From JACCZX01 sp963791315 (GTDB lineage: Bacteria > Pseudomonadota > Gammaproteobacteria > Burkholderiales > Burkholderiaceae_F), in contig CAWBRQ010000002.1 in NCBI GenBank assembly GCA_963791315.1, positions 481,959 to 545,958 on the forward strand: 64,000 bases of DNA, read 5' to 3'. A program made the position numbers and the translations under genes. The notes under the pieces were generated by a model. The model was given only the letters and a program-made list of their open reading frames with translations. It ran no database searches and was not told where the DNA came from. This document shows, piece after piece, positions 46,677 to 56,815 of the stretch; position 1 is the stretch's first letter; every line of letters starts with the position of its first letter.

Positions 46677-47168
46677 CAGCACTCCTCTGCGCCTTCACTT
46701 TGGCGCTGTTGTTGTGCTGAAACGAAATCGCCGGAAACTGAGTCAGGTTTCGGAAGCGCAGGTTGCCCGCACCGCAAGTATGCGGTGAGCAACGATGCAA
46801 CGTGCATTCAAGAGACGATGCGCCGCCCTCGGGCCGGCGCCAGCCTGGCGCGACTCGGAGTCTTCAACGTGGGGGGCGGATCGCATGGAGCACTGTTCCG
46901 GAGGCCTAATCTCGCTAGCTCGTTATTCTGAGGTCCGAACAAATCGTTTCAGCAGAACCGGCTCATCGCCGGCTCGGGTGCAGCCGCCGCGCTCATCGAC
47001 AAGACAACCGCGCGGCTGCGAATTCAGGAGGTGATTGTCACCTCCACAAGCCTTGAACGCTATGCGTCCCAGGCGCCTGTGCGGAGATGAGCCTGGCTAC
47101 AATCTCCGCGATGCGGGCTCAGTTGCGTTCAGTGGTGCAAATGTCCCGACCGCGCGAGTATAGGCAAG
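46677..47168. promoter_or_regulatory. rne–rluC divergent intergenic region with perfect hairpin
   Basis: About 490 bases with no credible gene, between the divergent rne and rluC genes. At 47027–47045 lies a perfect 8-base-pair inverted repeat, GGAGGTGA-TTG-TCACCTCC. A possible −10 box TACAAT for rluC is at 47098–47103. In enterobacteria the long rne leader mediates autoregulation by RNase E; a similar leader role here is inference. Confidence 0.45.
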
Positions 47169-48205
47169 ATGGGCACTGTCCGTAAAACCCGAAAATCGGG
47201 GGTTAGCGAAGCGGCCGGCGTTTTGGACAGCGGTAATCCGGAGACGGTTTCGGCTGATCGAGCCTCATATCGGACCATCGGGCCCGAAGCCGAAGGGCAG
47301 CGGCTCGACAATTATTTGATCCGCATCGCCAAAGGAGTACCTAAAGAGTCACGTCTATCGGATCGTGCGCCAGGGCGAAGTGCGAGTGAACAAGGGTCGA
47401 GTTGCGATCGACTACCGACTGGCGGCCGGCGACCAGATACGCATTCCACCGATGCGGCTCGCCGAACGGGCGCCGACCCCACAGACCGCTGCTCCAGCGG
47501 CGTTGCCGCCGATCCTGTTTGAAGACGAGCACGTAATGGCGGTCGACAAGCCAGCCGGACTGGCGGCGCATGGCGGCAGCGGCATTGCATTTGGACTGAT
47601 CGAGCGAGTGCGCGCGGCCAGGCCGAATCAGCCGTTTCTTGAACTCGTACATAGGCTCGATCGCGATACGTCCGGCATCCTGTTGCTGGCCAAGTCGCGC
47701 CGTGCTTTGCTCGCCTTGCACGAGGACCTGCGCGAAGGCCGCGTCGAAAAACGCTATTCGGTGTTGGTCAAGGGGGACTGGGTAAACGATCGCCAGCACG
47801 TTCGACTGCCGCTCACGAAGTACACCAATCGGCATGGCGAGCGCCGCGTCAGCGTCGACGCTCGAAGGCATGGAATCGCATACGGTATTCAGCCTGCTCA
47901 AGCGCTACCGTGCGTTCTCGCTGCTGGAGGCCGACCTGAAGACCGGTCGCACGCACCAGATCCGCGTGCACCTAACGCACCTCGGATTTCCGATTGTCGG
48001 CGACGACAAGTATGGTGACTTCGAGTTGAACAAACGCATTGCGCGCGGCGGCGAAGCATCGGGTCTTACGCGGCTGGCACGCATGTTCCTGCATGCGGGT
48101 GCGGTGGACTTCAAGCATCCGGTTACGAGCCATCCGATGACACTCGAAGCCCCATTGCCGAGCGAATGCGCCGAATTCTTAAAGGGACTCGGTGCGCCGC
48201 TTTGA
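47169..48205 (+). CDS. rluC: 23S rRNA pseudouridine synthase RluC (two frameshifts)
   Basis: Makes pseudouridines in 23S rRNA. The S4-like N-terminal part (GQRLDNYLIRIAKGVPK, then SHVYRIVRQGEVRVNKGR) is split by a frame change near 47.35 kb that fits one extra base in CCTAAAGAGT. The catalytic motif HRLDRDTSGILLLAKS is intact. A second shift near 47.86 kb separates RVSVDA from EGMESHTVF; the C-terminal KTGRTHQIRVHL is typical. The gene is divergent from rne, an arrangement also seen in enterobacteria, and overlaps the following HAD gene. Confidence 0.87.
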
Positions 48206-48845
48206 TTTGATCGTTTTCGATTGGGATGGCACGATCGTTGATTCGACCGCGATGATTGCGGCGTGTATTCGCAGTGCGGCCGCCGATCTCGGGCTCGCGG
48301 TGCCGACGATGGAACAGGCGAGTCATGTGATCGGCCTGGGATTGCTGGACGCCTTGTCGCACGCGGTTCCTGGCTTGGCAACAGACCGTGCTGAAGAGTT
48401 CTCGGCGCGCTATCGCCACCACTATCTGGCTGGCGAGCCGGAAATCGTTCTGTTCGACGGGGTGCGAGCGATGCTCGATGAACTTGCCTCAAAAGGCGTA
48501 CCACTGGCGGTTGCGACCGGCAAGACCCGGCGCGGGCTCGCGCGCGCGTTCGAGTCCACCGGGCTCGGGCCGATATTCGCGTCTTCGCGTTGCGCTGACG
48601 AATCGCAATCGAAGCCGCATCCGGCGATGCTGCTCGACCTTGCCAACGAGCTCAACGTCGTGCCGCAGCGGATGCTGATGATCGGTGACACGACGCACGA
48701 TCTGCAGATGGCAGAGGCGGCCGGCGCTCGTAGCGTCGGCGTGACGTATGGAGCGCACTTACACGAACACCTGACGCCGCACCCGACGCTTGCCTTGGTC
48801 AAGTCGGTTCCGGAGTTACACGCGTGGCTCCTCGCGAATGTATGA
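48192..48845 (+). CDS. HAD-superfamily phosphatase, Gph-like
   Basis: A 217-residue HAD hydrolase with nucleophile Asp10 and acid-base Asp12 in VFDWDGTIVDS, the ATGKTRRGL threonine motif, KPHPAML lysine motif and GDTTHDLQMA. It resembles phosphoglycolate phosphatase, but in this genomic place it is usually annotated only as a HAD hydrolase. It begins with GTG inside the end of rluC and overlaps the Rieske gene at its end, so translation is coupled along this operon. Confidence 0.87.
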   Translation: MRRFDLIVFDWDGTIVDSTAMIAACIRSAAADLGLAVPTMEQASHVIGLGLLDALSHAVPGLATDRAEEFSARYRHHYLAGEPEIVLFDGVRAMLDELASKGVPLAVATGKTRRGLARAFESTGLGPIFASSRCADESQSKPHPAMLLDLANELNVVPQRMLMIGDTTHDLQMAEAAGARSVGVTYGAHLHEHLTPHPTLALVKSVPELHAWLLANV

Positions 48846-49218
48846 CGTGCTAATCGACATTTGCGCGTCGACAGATCTGCTCAACGGCGGCCAGGGCGTT
48901 CGCTTCGACGTCGACATCGGTGGGCGGAACGCCCCCGCATTTGCGATCCGCTACGGCGGCCGTGCGTTTGCATACTTGAATCGATGCGCGCACGTGGCAA
49001 TGGAACTCGACTGGCAACCGGGAATGTTCTTCGATTTCGACGCCGAGCACTTGCTGTGCTCGACGCACGGCGCCTATTACGATCCTGCAACAGGTGGCTG
49101 CCGAGGTGGCGCGTGTGCCGGCTACGGAGGCCTGCGCGCGCTAAAGGTCGTCGAACAAGACGGGCGCGTTCTGTGGCAGCCGGACGGCTACGCAGAGCCG
49201 CCCCGCAAAGCAAGTTAG
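48838..49218 (+). CDS. Rieske [2Fe-2S] domain protein
   Basis: A 126-residue single-domain Rieske ferredoxin. Cluster ligands are Cys50 and His52 (RCAH) and Cys74 and His77 (CSTH). Its redox partner is unknown. The ATG at 48838 overlaps the HAD gene stop; an earlier in-frame start would lie inside that gene. The gene is a regular member of the rluC–HAD–Rieske group in betaproteobacteria. It converges on the rsmI-like gene, with the stop regions overlapping by four bases. Confidence 0.88.
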   Translation: MYDVLIDICASTDLLNGGQGVRFDVDIGGRNAPAFAIRYGGRAFAYLNRCAHVAMELDWQPGMFFDFDAEHLLCSTHGAYYDPATGGCRGGACAGYGGLRALKVVEQDGRVLWQPDGYAEPPRKAS

Positions 49219-49925
49219 GCAAGCAAGCAGAACACAGCAGGTTGCTTGGCGAGCGACGGCTGCGCGGCTGCAGTCTGTGTGCGCCATTGCTCGATAGTGC
49301 ACTGCCTAATGAACTCCGCATCGCCGGTCAGATCGACCGCTATGGCGAGTCGCGTCGTCGGGCGGCAGTGTTGCAGCAGTGAGTCAAACAACGCGACGTT
49401 CCGGTACGGGGTTTCAATGAATATCTGCGTCTCGTCGTTCGCTTTGGATTCCAGGGCGCGGATTGCGGCTGTGCGCGCTTCAGCGGCGATCGGCAGATAG
49501 CCGACAAAACGAAAGTGCTGCCCGTCAAGGCCGCTCGCCATCAGTGCCAAGATGATCGACGACGGGCCGACCAGCGGCTGTACTTTCCATCCATTGCGGT
49601 GGGCGGCAGCCACTAGTGTCGCGCCCGGGTCCGCAATCGCGGGGCAGCCGGCTTCCGACAACAGTGCGACGTCGGCGCCGACGCGCAGCGGCGCCAGCCA
49701 CGCCGCGATGTCATCGTCCGGCGGAGCGTGACCGATCTCGACGATCGAAAGCTCACGTAGTGGTTTCGGGTGATTGAGCTGCTTCAAGAAAGCGCGCGCT
49801 GTTTTCGCGTCTTCCGCCAGAAAGTGTTCGATGCGATGCGCCAGCTCGATTGCAGTCGGAGGCAGCGCGGCGTTCAGCGAACCCGCTGAAATGGGTGTCG
49901 GCAGCAGGTAGAGCGTGCCGCTCAT
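49215..49925 (-). CDS. RsmI-like tetrapyrrole-methylase-family SAM methyltransferase
   Basis: A 236-residue protein of the tetrapyrrole (corrin/porphyrin) methylase fold. It resembles RsmI (16S rRNA 2'-O-methyltransferase): GTLYLLPTPIS, LLSEAGCPAIADPGATLV, PLVGPSSIILALMASGLDG and FVGYLP. It is shorter than RsmI, so it is probably the separate paralogue found next to maf in betaproteobacteria. Its target is not established. Its ATG overlaps the maf stop. Confidence 0.85.
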   Translation of the reverse strand: MSGTLYLLPTPISAGSLNAALPPTAIELAHRIEHFLAEDAKTARAFLKQLNHPKPLRELSIVEIGHAPPDDDIAAWLAPLRVGADVALLSEAGCPAIADPGATLVAAAHRNGWKVQPLVGPSSIILALMASGLDGQHFRFVGYLPIAAEARTAAIRALESKANDETQIFIETPYRNVALFDSLLQHCRPTTRLAIAVDLTGDAEFIRQCTIEQWRTQTAAAQPSLAKQPAVFCLLA

Positions 49926-50516
49926 CGGCGCGCTAGCAGATCGATACCCGCTGCCGCGAGCATTGACGTCAGTCGGATCAGTGGCAGCCCGATCAGCGCG
50001 GTCGGATCGCTCGATTCAACACTCTCAATGAGCACGATACCGAGCGATTCGATCTTCGCTGCGCCTGCGCAGTCGTACGGCTGATCGGCGTGCAAATACG
50101 CCTCAAGCTTTTCCTTCGGCAAGTTTTTGAACTTGACAGTGGTGAGAATGCAGTCGACCTGAACACCGTCCGCTTTCGGTCCTATCACCGCCAGCGCGGT
50201 GTAAAAGACGGCGGTGCGCCCCTGCAGCGATTGCAACTGCGCCAGTGCAGCTTCGTGAGACATCGGCTTGCCGAGCGAGATTCCGTCCACGTCGACTGTC
50301 TGATCCGACCCGATGACGATCGAGCCTGGAAGGCGCGCCGCGACGGCAGCCGCCTTGTCAAGGGCAAGTCGTAGCTGCGGTTTCGCGCGGTGCCTCGGAC
50401 GGCAACGCGGTCTCATCGACGTGAGGGGCTTGTACATCGAATGGGCAGCGTAAACGCGCGAGCAGCTCACGTCTGTAGCGCGACGTCGAGGCGAGTACGA
50501 TCATCGGGAGTGCCAT
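49922..50516 (-). CDS. maf: Maf nucleotide pyrophosphatase (one frameshift)
   Basis: Hydrolyses non-canonical nucleoside triphosphates. The N-terminus MALPMIVLASTSRYRRELL starts at 50516 and continues to EAPRETA, after which the frame changes near 50.37 kb into LALDKAAAVAARL…IGSDQTVDVDG. Substrate-loop residues (SR, GSDQ) are present. Joined, it is about 197 residues, the family's normal length. Convention in this cluster places it between yceD (divergent) and the methylase. Confidence 0.85.
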
Positions 50517-50573
50517 TTAACAAGTGTAGATGTGCGGGTTTGCGCGTTGTTCAACCACCACTTCGCTACACCT

Positions 50574-51103
50574 ATGTCTGTTCCAGCGCCGACGATCGAT
50601 AGCTTTGAACTTGCACGCTCGGGTCGCCGCGTCGATGGGCGAAGTCTTAGTCGCCCAACTGCCGCGTCTCGCAGAGTTCGTCACAACGGCGCAGGATCGC
50701 CTCGGGTACGAAATAGCCGGTTTGATCGACGCCGATGGCTATCCGGCGGCCGACCTGCATCTCAATGGACGGTTGCAGCTGATTTGCCAGCGCTGCAATG
50801 CTTCGCTCGATTTCGAGCTCGAGCGCACGGCGCGGTTTCGTTTCGTCGCCAGCGAAGAGGAACTGAATGCGTTGCCGATTGAGGACGACGAAATCGAAGC
50901 GATCGTGGGCTCACGAAGCATGAACGTTTATGACTGGGTCGAAGACGAGGCAATTCTTTCGCTGCCGCTGGTGCCGCGCCATGGCGAATGCTCCGCGCCA
51001 GCCGAAACAGAAGACGGATGTAAGCCCTGTTGTTGCACCGAATCCTTTCGCGGTTCTGCTGGCGCTACGAGATGACGACGATGGCACGAAACGGCATAAC
51101 TAG
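50574..51103 (+). CDS. yceD: YceD/DUF177 family protein (two frameshifts)
   Basis: A small protein associated with 23S rRNA levels and always encoded before rpmF. It begins MSVPAPTIDSFELARSGRRVDG. The frame changes near 50.64 kb to EVLVAQLPRLAEFV, which includes the zinc-like CQRC pair, and near 51.02 kb to VVAPNPFAVLLALRDDDDGT before the TAG at 51101. The joined product is about 175 residues. It is divergent from maf with 57 bases between starts. Confidence 0.8.
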
Positions 51104-51129
51104 TGCAACTTTTAGCGCCATGGCTCGGG

Positions 51130-51135
51130 TACAAT
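51130..51135 (+). promoter_or_regulatory. Candidate −10 box of an rpmF promoter
   Basis: TACAAT in CGGGTACAATCGCCG, 24 bases before the rpmF ATG. The region 17 bases upstream is a weak match to a −35 box. Highly expressed ribosomal protein genes often have such a box, but this is pattern-based only. Confidence 0.3.
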
Positions 51136-51159
51136 CGCCGCCTTTTCGCGGGGTTAGCC

Positions 51160-51343
51160 ATGGCTGTCCAGCAGAACAAGAAGTCATCTTCGAAGCGTGG
51201 GATGCATCGCTCCCATGACTTCCTGACGAATCCTCCGACGGCGATCGAGCCGACGACCGGAGAGGTGCATCGTCGTCATCACATCAGCCCGAACCGGTTT
51301 CTATCGCGGCAAGAAGGTTATTCAGACCAAGAACGACGAGTAA
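51160..51343 (+). CDS. rpmF: 50S ribosomal protein L32 (one frameshift)
   Basis: Small zinc-less L32: MAVQQNKKSSSKRGMHRSHD, then TGEVHRRHHISPN. After HHISPN the frame changes at about 51.295 kb, where one extra C in AACCGG breaks GFYRGKKVIQTKNDE. With that base removed, the product is the normal 60 residues. Because L32 is essential and universal, the break is almost certainly a sequence error. Confidence 0.9.
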
Positions 51344-51438
51344 TTTGGCCGATCGCACTGATCGTCCCGCAGTCGAGCGTTTCGCGCGTCCACTTTCAAC
51401 TGAGTGACGACGCGAACTCGCCGCGGCGGTTGTACGCG

Positions 51439-52488
51439 GTGACGTCGATCGCCATCGACTGCATGGGCGGGGATCACCGTCCCCGTCACGTGCCGCTGCT
51501 GCGTTCGTCGCACAGAGCCCGACGCACCGCTGTTACTGGTCGGCCGGCCGACGGATATCGAAGCGGCGCTCAGGGCCAGCGGTCGGACCGGCATCGAGGT
51601 CGTGCATGCCGAGGAGGTCGTCGAGATGCGACGACGCGCCGGCGACTGCAATGCGCAGCAAGCGCAATTCGTCGATGCGGGTCGCGATCAATCTGGTGCG
51701 CGACGGCCGCGCAGACGTCGTCGTCAGCGCCGGCAACACCGGCGCACTGATGGCGATCTCGCGCTTCGTGCTGAAGATGCTGGACGGCATCGATCGGCCG
51801 GCGATCGCCGGCGTGCTTCCAAACCAGTCGGGCGGCGCGACGACGATGCTGGACCTCGGCGCCAACGTCGACTGCAGTCCTGATCACCTGCTGCAGTTCG
51901 CCGTTCTGGGCTCGGCGCTGGTGGCGGCGATCGAGGAGTGCGAGCGGCCGACCGTCGGCCTGCTCAACATCGGCGAGGAGATGATCAAGGGCAACGAGGT
52001 CGTCAAGCAGACGGCCGAACTGCTGCGAGCGAGCCCGCTCAACTTCGTACGGCAATGTCGAGGGCAACGACATCTACAAGGGCACGACCGACGTCATCGT
52101 CTGTGACGGTTTCGTCGGAAACGTCGCGTTGAAGACTTCGGAAGGACTGGCGCAGATGCTCGGCGGGTTTGTGCGCGAGGAATTCAAGCGCGACGCTTTG
52201 TCGCGTGTGATGGCGCTGGCGGCCTACCCGGTGCTGCGGCGCTTCCGCAAGCGCGTCGATCATCGTCGGCACAACGGCGCCAGCCTGCTCGGACTGCACG
52301 GACTCGTCGTCAAGAGCCACGGCTCGGCCGACGAGCTTGCGTTCGACAGCGCGCTGAGGCGCGGCTACGAGGAGGCACGTCACCACGTCCTCGATCGCAC
52401 GGTCGCCGCGATGCAGCCCTTCGTTGCGCAACTCGAGCAACTGGAACAGGCAAGCCGAGGTATTCAGCCGGCTGCTGCCGGCGTATGA
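51439..52488 (+). CDS. plsX: Phosphate acyltransferase PlsX (about four frameshifts)
   Basis: Makes acyl-phosphate from acyl-ACP for phospholipid synthesis. GTG at 51439 starts TSIAIDCMGGDH. Recognisable pieces follow in changing frames: AAAAFVAQSP, APLLLVGRPTDIEAAL, EEVVEM, then VVVSAGNTGALMAISR and LGANVDCSPDHLLQFA, and, after a break near 52.05 kb, GNVEGNDIYKGTTDVIVCDG. Breaks lie near 51.49, 51.52, 51.63 and 52.05 kb. The joined length (about 349 residues) is normal. It precedes fabH, as usual. Confidence 0.82.
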
Positions 52489-52558
52489 GCCCGCCACGCG
52501 GCCGCCGGGAGGCGAGTGAAGTCCTTCTCGGAAGGACCGCGCGCGCGAAAGAGCCACG

Positions 52559-53537
52559 ATGAAGCGGCGCTATTCGCGCATCACCGGCACCGGGTCCGCA
52601 CTGCCGGAGCGGGTTGTTACCAACGACGAACTCGCGCGTGACCTCGCTCAGCCGCGGCGTCGAGACGTCCGACGAATGGATCGTCGCGCGCACCGGCATT
52701 CGGCAGCGCTATATGGCCGAACCGGGAACCACCACGGCGGATCTCGGGGCGAGGGCGGCGCTCGCCGCGCTCGAGTCGGCCAGGTCGACGTCGGCAGTAT
52801 CGACCTGATCGTCGTTGCGACGTCGACGCCGGATCAGATCTTCCCCAGCTGCGCCTGCCTGATTCAGGCGCAACTCGAGGCTGGCCAACTGGCTGCCTTC
52901 GACGTGCAGGCGGTCTGCAGCGGCTTCGTCTACGCTCTGGCTGTCGCCGACGCGATGATTCGCTCGGGGATGCACCGTCGCGCGCTCGTGATCGGCACCG
53001 AAGTGTTTTCGCGCATTCTCGACTGGAACGATCGCACCACGTGCGTGCTGTTCGGCGACGGCGCAGGCGCGGTCGTGCTCGAGGCGGCCGGCGAGCCAGG
53101 GCTGATCGCAGCGAGTTGAAGGCCGACGGATCGCAGGCCGGCGTGCTGTGCACAGCCGGACGCGTATCGCAAGGTAAAGTCGAGGGGCAGCCATTTCTGA
53201 CGATGGATGGTCCGGCAGTCTTCAAGCTTGCGGTCAATGTGCTCGGGACCTCAGCGGTGAACGTGTTGCAGCAGCCGGTATGAGCGCCGAACAACTCGAC
53301 TGGTTCATTCCGCATCAGGCCAACATACGAATTATGAACGCGATCGCCAAGCGACTCGGTGTGCCGGATTCCAAGGTCGTCGTGACCGTGGATCGTCACG
53401 GCAATACATCGGCGGCCTCGGTTCCGCTCGCGCTCGACCTCGCCGTGCGCGACGGCCGCATACGCAGCGGCCATCACGTGCTGCTGCAGGGCGTCGGCGG
53501 CGGGTTCACGTGGGGTTCAGTGTTGCTGAGGTGGTAA
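52559..53537 (+). CDS. fabH: Beta-ketoacyl-ACP synthase III FabH (about four frameshifts)
   Basis: Initiates fatty-acid synthesis from acetyl-CoA and malonyl-ACP. The N-terminus is RRYSRITGTGSALPERVV. Catalytic residues are the cysteine in DVQAVCSGFVYAL, histidine in PHQANIRIMNA and asparagine in HGNTSAASVPLAL. The frame breaks near 52.65, 52.79, 53.12 and 53.28 kb. The last piece ends GGGFTWGSVLLRW, the normal C-terminus. The joined protein is about 325 residues. Confidence 0.84.
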
Positions 53538-53546
53538 CGCACTCAG

Positions 53547-54470
53547 ATGAAAATCGCCTTCGTGTTTCCTGGCCAGGGATCGCAGTCGGTCGGGATGCTC
53601 GATTCGTTGCGCGACAACGCAACGGTTCAGTCGGTCATCGGTCGTGCATCGAGTGCGCTCGGGCAGGACATCGGCGCGCTGATCGATGCGGGGCCGCCGA
53701 GGAACTGAACTTGACCGTCAACACGCAGCCGGCACTGCTGCTGCCGGAATGGCGATTTACGCGCCTGGCGCGACGCAGGCGGGGCGGAGCCTCCGTTGTC
53801 GCTGGACACAGTCTCGGCGAGTACACGGCCTTCGTGGCGGCGGGTACGCTCGACCTGGAGGACGCGGTGCGGTTGGTGCGCTTCCGTGCGCAAGCGATGC
53901 AGGATGCGGTGCCAGTCGGGGTCGGCTCGATGGCGGCGATTCTCGGTTTCGCGGACGATGAGGTGCGGCGGCGTGCCGCGAAGCTGCGCCGGCGAAGTCG
54001 TCGAGCCCGTCGAACTTCAACGCGCCGTCGCAGGTCGTGATTGCGGCCACACGGGCGCCGTCGAGCGCGCCTGTGAAGCTGCGAAACGCCTCGGCGCCAA
54101 GCGCGCCGTGCCACTTTCGGTGTCGGCTCCGTTTCATTCATCACTGATGCAGCCTGCGAGCGATCGTCTACGCGAGCGGCTCGCAGAGGTCAGTTTGAAA
54201 AAACCGTCGATCGCTGTGATGAACAACGTCGATGTCGGCGAATCGGAGCCATCCCACATCGCCGATGCACTGGCGCGCCAGGCGGCGAGCCCGGTGCGCT
54301 GGGTCGAAACCATTCGCAAGATCAGTGAGCTTGGCGTGACTCACGTGATCGAGTGTGGGCCGGGGCGCGTGCTGTCGGGTCTGACCAAGCGTATCGCCCC
54401 GGCTCTCGAAAGCCTCGTGATCAATGACGCTGCGACGCTCGTGGGCACTCTGGCCGCGCTTCCGCGATGA
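53547..54470 (+). CDS. fabD: Malonyl-CoA–ACP transacylase FabD (several frameshifts)
   Basis: Transfers malonate from CoA to ACP. The start MKIAFVFPGQGSQSVGML is certain. The active-site serine is in GHSLGEYTA and the histidine in SAPFHSSLM. The frame breaks near 53.70, 53.76, 53.80, 53.99 and 54.04 kb, but each piece (LNLTVNTQPALLL, FNAPSQVVIAA, ECGPGRVLSGLTKRI) matches FabD. The stop overlaps fabG by four bases. Confidence 0.83.
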
Positions 54471-55288
54471 ATGTGTTCCATCTCGACTGCCTGGGCGACG
54501 AAGTGGCGCTGGTCACTGGGGCATCGCGCGGAATCGGTCAGGCGATTGCAGATCATCTGGCGCGTGCCGGCGCGTTCGTCGTCGGAACTGCGACATCACC
54601 GAGCGGCGCTGCCCAGATCTCGCAGCGACTCGCTGCAGCCGGCGGACGAGGTCGGGGCGCGGTGCTCGACGTGCGCGACGCAGCGGCCGGCGATGCGCTG
54701 GTCGACGCGATTGGCCAGGAAGCTGGGAAGCTCTCGATTCTCGTGAACAACGCCGGCATCACGCGCGATACGCTGGCGATGCGCATGAAGGACGATGACT
54801 GGTAGTCGGTGATCGATACCAATCTGTCTGCTGTTTTTCGGCTGTCGCGCGCAGTGCTGCGCGGCATGATGAAGGCCAGTCACGGTCGCATCGTTAACAT
54901 TACGTCGGTGGTCGGAGCCAGCGGCAACGCTGGTCAGGCCAACTACGCGGCCGCGAAGGCCGGCGTCGCAGGGATGACGAGGGCACTGGCGCGCGAAGTC
55001 GGTAGCCGCAATATCACGGTCAACTGCATCGCGCCCGGATTCATCGACACCGATATGACGCGCGAACTGAACGAGCAGCAAACGCAGTCGCTTCTGGCGC
55101 AGGTTCCACTCGGCCGGTTCGGTGCTGCGGACGAAATCGGCGCGGCGGTGGTGTTTCTCGCATCGCCGGCAGCGTCGTACATTTCGGGCGCCACGATTCA
55201 TGTCAACGGCGGCATGTACATGACCTGCCGTATTTCGAATGACAGCGGGCTGTTAGAATTCGCGCGCTTTTTTGCTCTGGAGGAGTGA
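54467..55288 (+). CDS. fabG: 3-oxoacyl-ACP reductase FabG (internal TAG, lost normal stop)
   Basis: NADPH-dependent reductase of the fatty-acid cycle. The cofactor loop TGASRGIG, NNAG, the catalytic serine (ITSVVG) and YAAAKAG are intact and in one frame throughout. A TAG at 54803–54805 interrupts KDDDW(stop)SVIDTNL, where glutamine or aspartate is usual. The usual end GGMYMT is followed by TGC instead of a stop, so the frame runs 20 codons further to the TGA just before acpP. Both look like single substitutions rather than indels. Confidence 0.85.
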
Positions 55289-55528
55289 ATGGAAAACATC
55301 GAACAACGAGTCAAGAAGATTGTCGCCGAGCAACTCGGCGTCAACGAGGCCGATATCAAGAACGAATCAGCATTTGTCGAAGACCTCGGCGCGGATTCGC
55401 TCGACACGGTCGAACTGGTGATGGCGCTCGAAGACGAGTTCGAATGCGAGATCCCGGACGAAGAAGCCGAGAAAATCCGCACCGTGCAGCAGGCGATCGA
55501 CTACATCAATTCGCATCAGAAAGTCTGA
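55289..55528 (+). CDS. acpP: Acyl carrier protein
   Basis: Carries the growing acyl chain on 4'-phosphopantetheine attached to Ser37 in GADSLDTVEL. The 79-residue acidic protein is intact, unlike its neighbours. GGAGG lies just before the ATG, and a TAGAAT sequence about 35 bases upstream could be the −10 box of its own promoter. Confidence 0.97.
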   Translation: MENIEQRVKKIVAEQLGVNEADIKNESAFVEDLGADSLDTVELVMALEDEFECEIPDEEAEKIRTVQQAIDYINSHQKV

Positions 55529-55564
55529 TCTTCTTCACTCGCGTTACCAATCCCGGGAAACACC

Positions 55565-56800
55565 TTGCAACATCGCCGCGTCGTGGCCACCGGCCTCGGG
55601 ATGGTGTGCCCGGTCGGTAACGACGTTGCAACATCGTGGGAAGCGATGCTCGCGGGGCGCTCCGGCATCGATCGGATCACGCGCTTCGATACGACCGGGC
55701 TACAGTGCCGCATCGCCGGCGAGGTCAAGGGGTTCGACGTCGCGACAGTACATGCCGTCGAAGGAAGCGCGGCACCTCGACACCTTCATTCACTACGGCG
55801 TCGCGGCGTCGGCGCAAGCGCTCAAGGATTCAGCGGGCTTGAAGTATCGGACGCGAACCGCGAGCGCATTGGCTGCGTGATCGGCTCGGGCATCGGCGGA
55901 CTGCCGATGATCGAAGACAATCACACGGAGCTGATGAATCGCGGGCCGCGGCGCGTATCGCCGTTTCTGATTCCGGGCTCGATCAGCAACATGATCGCCG
56001 GCTCGGTGTCGATCCACTACGGATTGCAAGGACCGAATCTGGCGATCGTCACTGCGTGCACGACCGGTCTGCATTCGATCGGTGACGCCGGCCGCATGAT
56101 CGAGTATGACGATGCCGACGTGATGCTCGCCGGCGGTTCGGAATCGACTATTTCTCCGCTCGGTTTCGGCGGGTTCGATTCGATGAAGGCGCTTTCGATT
56201 CGCAATGACGATCCGACGACCGCGAGCCGACCCTTTGACCGTGATCGCGACGGCTTCGTGCTGGGCGAGGGCGCAGGGATCATGGTGCTCGAAGAGTACG
56301 AGCATGCCAAGCGCCGCGGCGCTCGCATCTACTGCGAGCTGATCGGCTTCGGCATGAGCGCCGACGCGTACCACATGACCGCGCCCGATATGAACGGGCC
56401 GCGCCGCTGCATGCTCGCCGCGCTGCGCAGCGCAGGCGTCAATGCTGACGAGGTCAATTACCTGAATGCGCACGGCACGTCGACACCGCTGGGCGATATC
56501 AACGAGACGAAGGCGATTAAGGCGGCGCTCGGAGAAGCAGCGCACAAGCTCGTGGTCAACTCGACCAAGTCGATGACCGGACATTTGCTCGGCGGCGCCG
56601 GCGGCATCGAGTCGGTCGTTACGGCACTGGCGGTGCACCATCAAATCTCGCCGCCGACGATCAATATCTTCAACCAGGATCCTGAGTGCGATCTCGACTA
56701 CTGCGCCAATACCGCGCCGCGAGATGCGCATCGACGTCGCGCTGAAGAACTCGTTCGGGTTCGGCGGAACGAACGGCACGCTGGTATTTAAGCGGATTAG
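55565..56800 (+). CDS. fabF: Beta-ketoacyl-ACP synthase II FabF (about three frameshifts)
   Basis: Elongates acyl-ACP. Starts with TTG (HRRVVATGLGMVCPVG). The catalytic cysteine is in AIVTACTTGLHS, histidines in NAHGTSTPLGD and GHLLGGAGG. A short stretch between about 55.75 and 55.85 kb is in another frame (YMPSKEARHLDTFIHYGVA), and the C-terminus NSFGFGGTNGTLVFKR is in yet another frame after a break near 56.72 kb. The probable stop is the TAG at 56798. Confidence 0.86.
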
Positions 56801-56815
56801 CCAGTTGTTGGTGCC

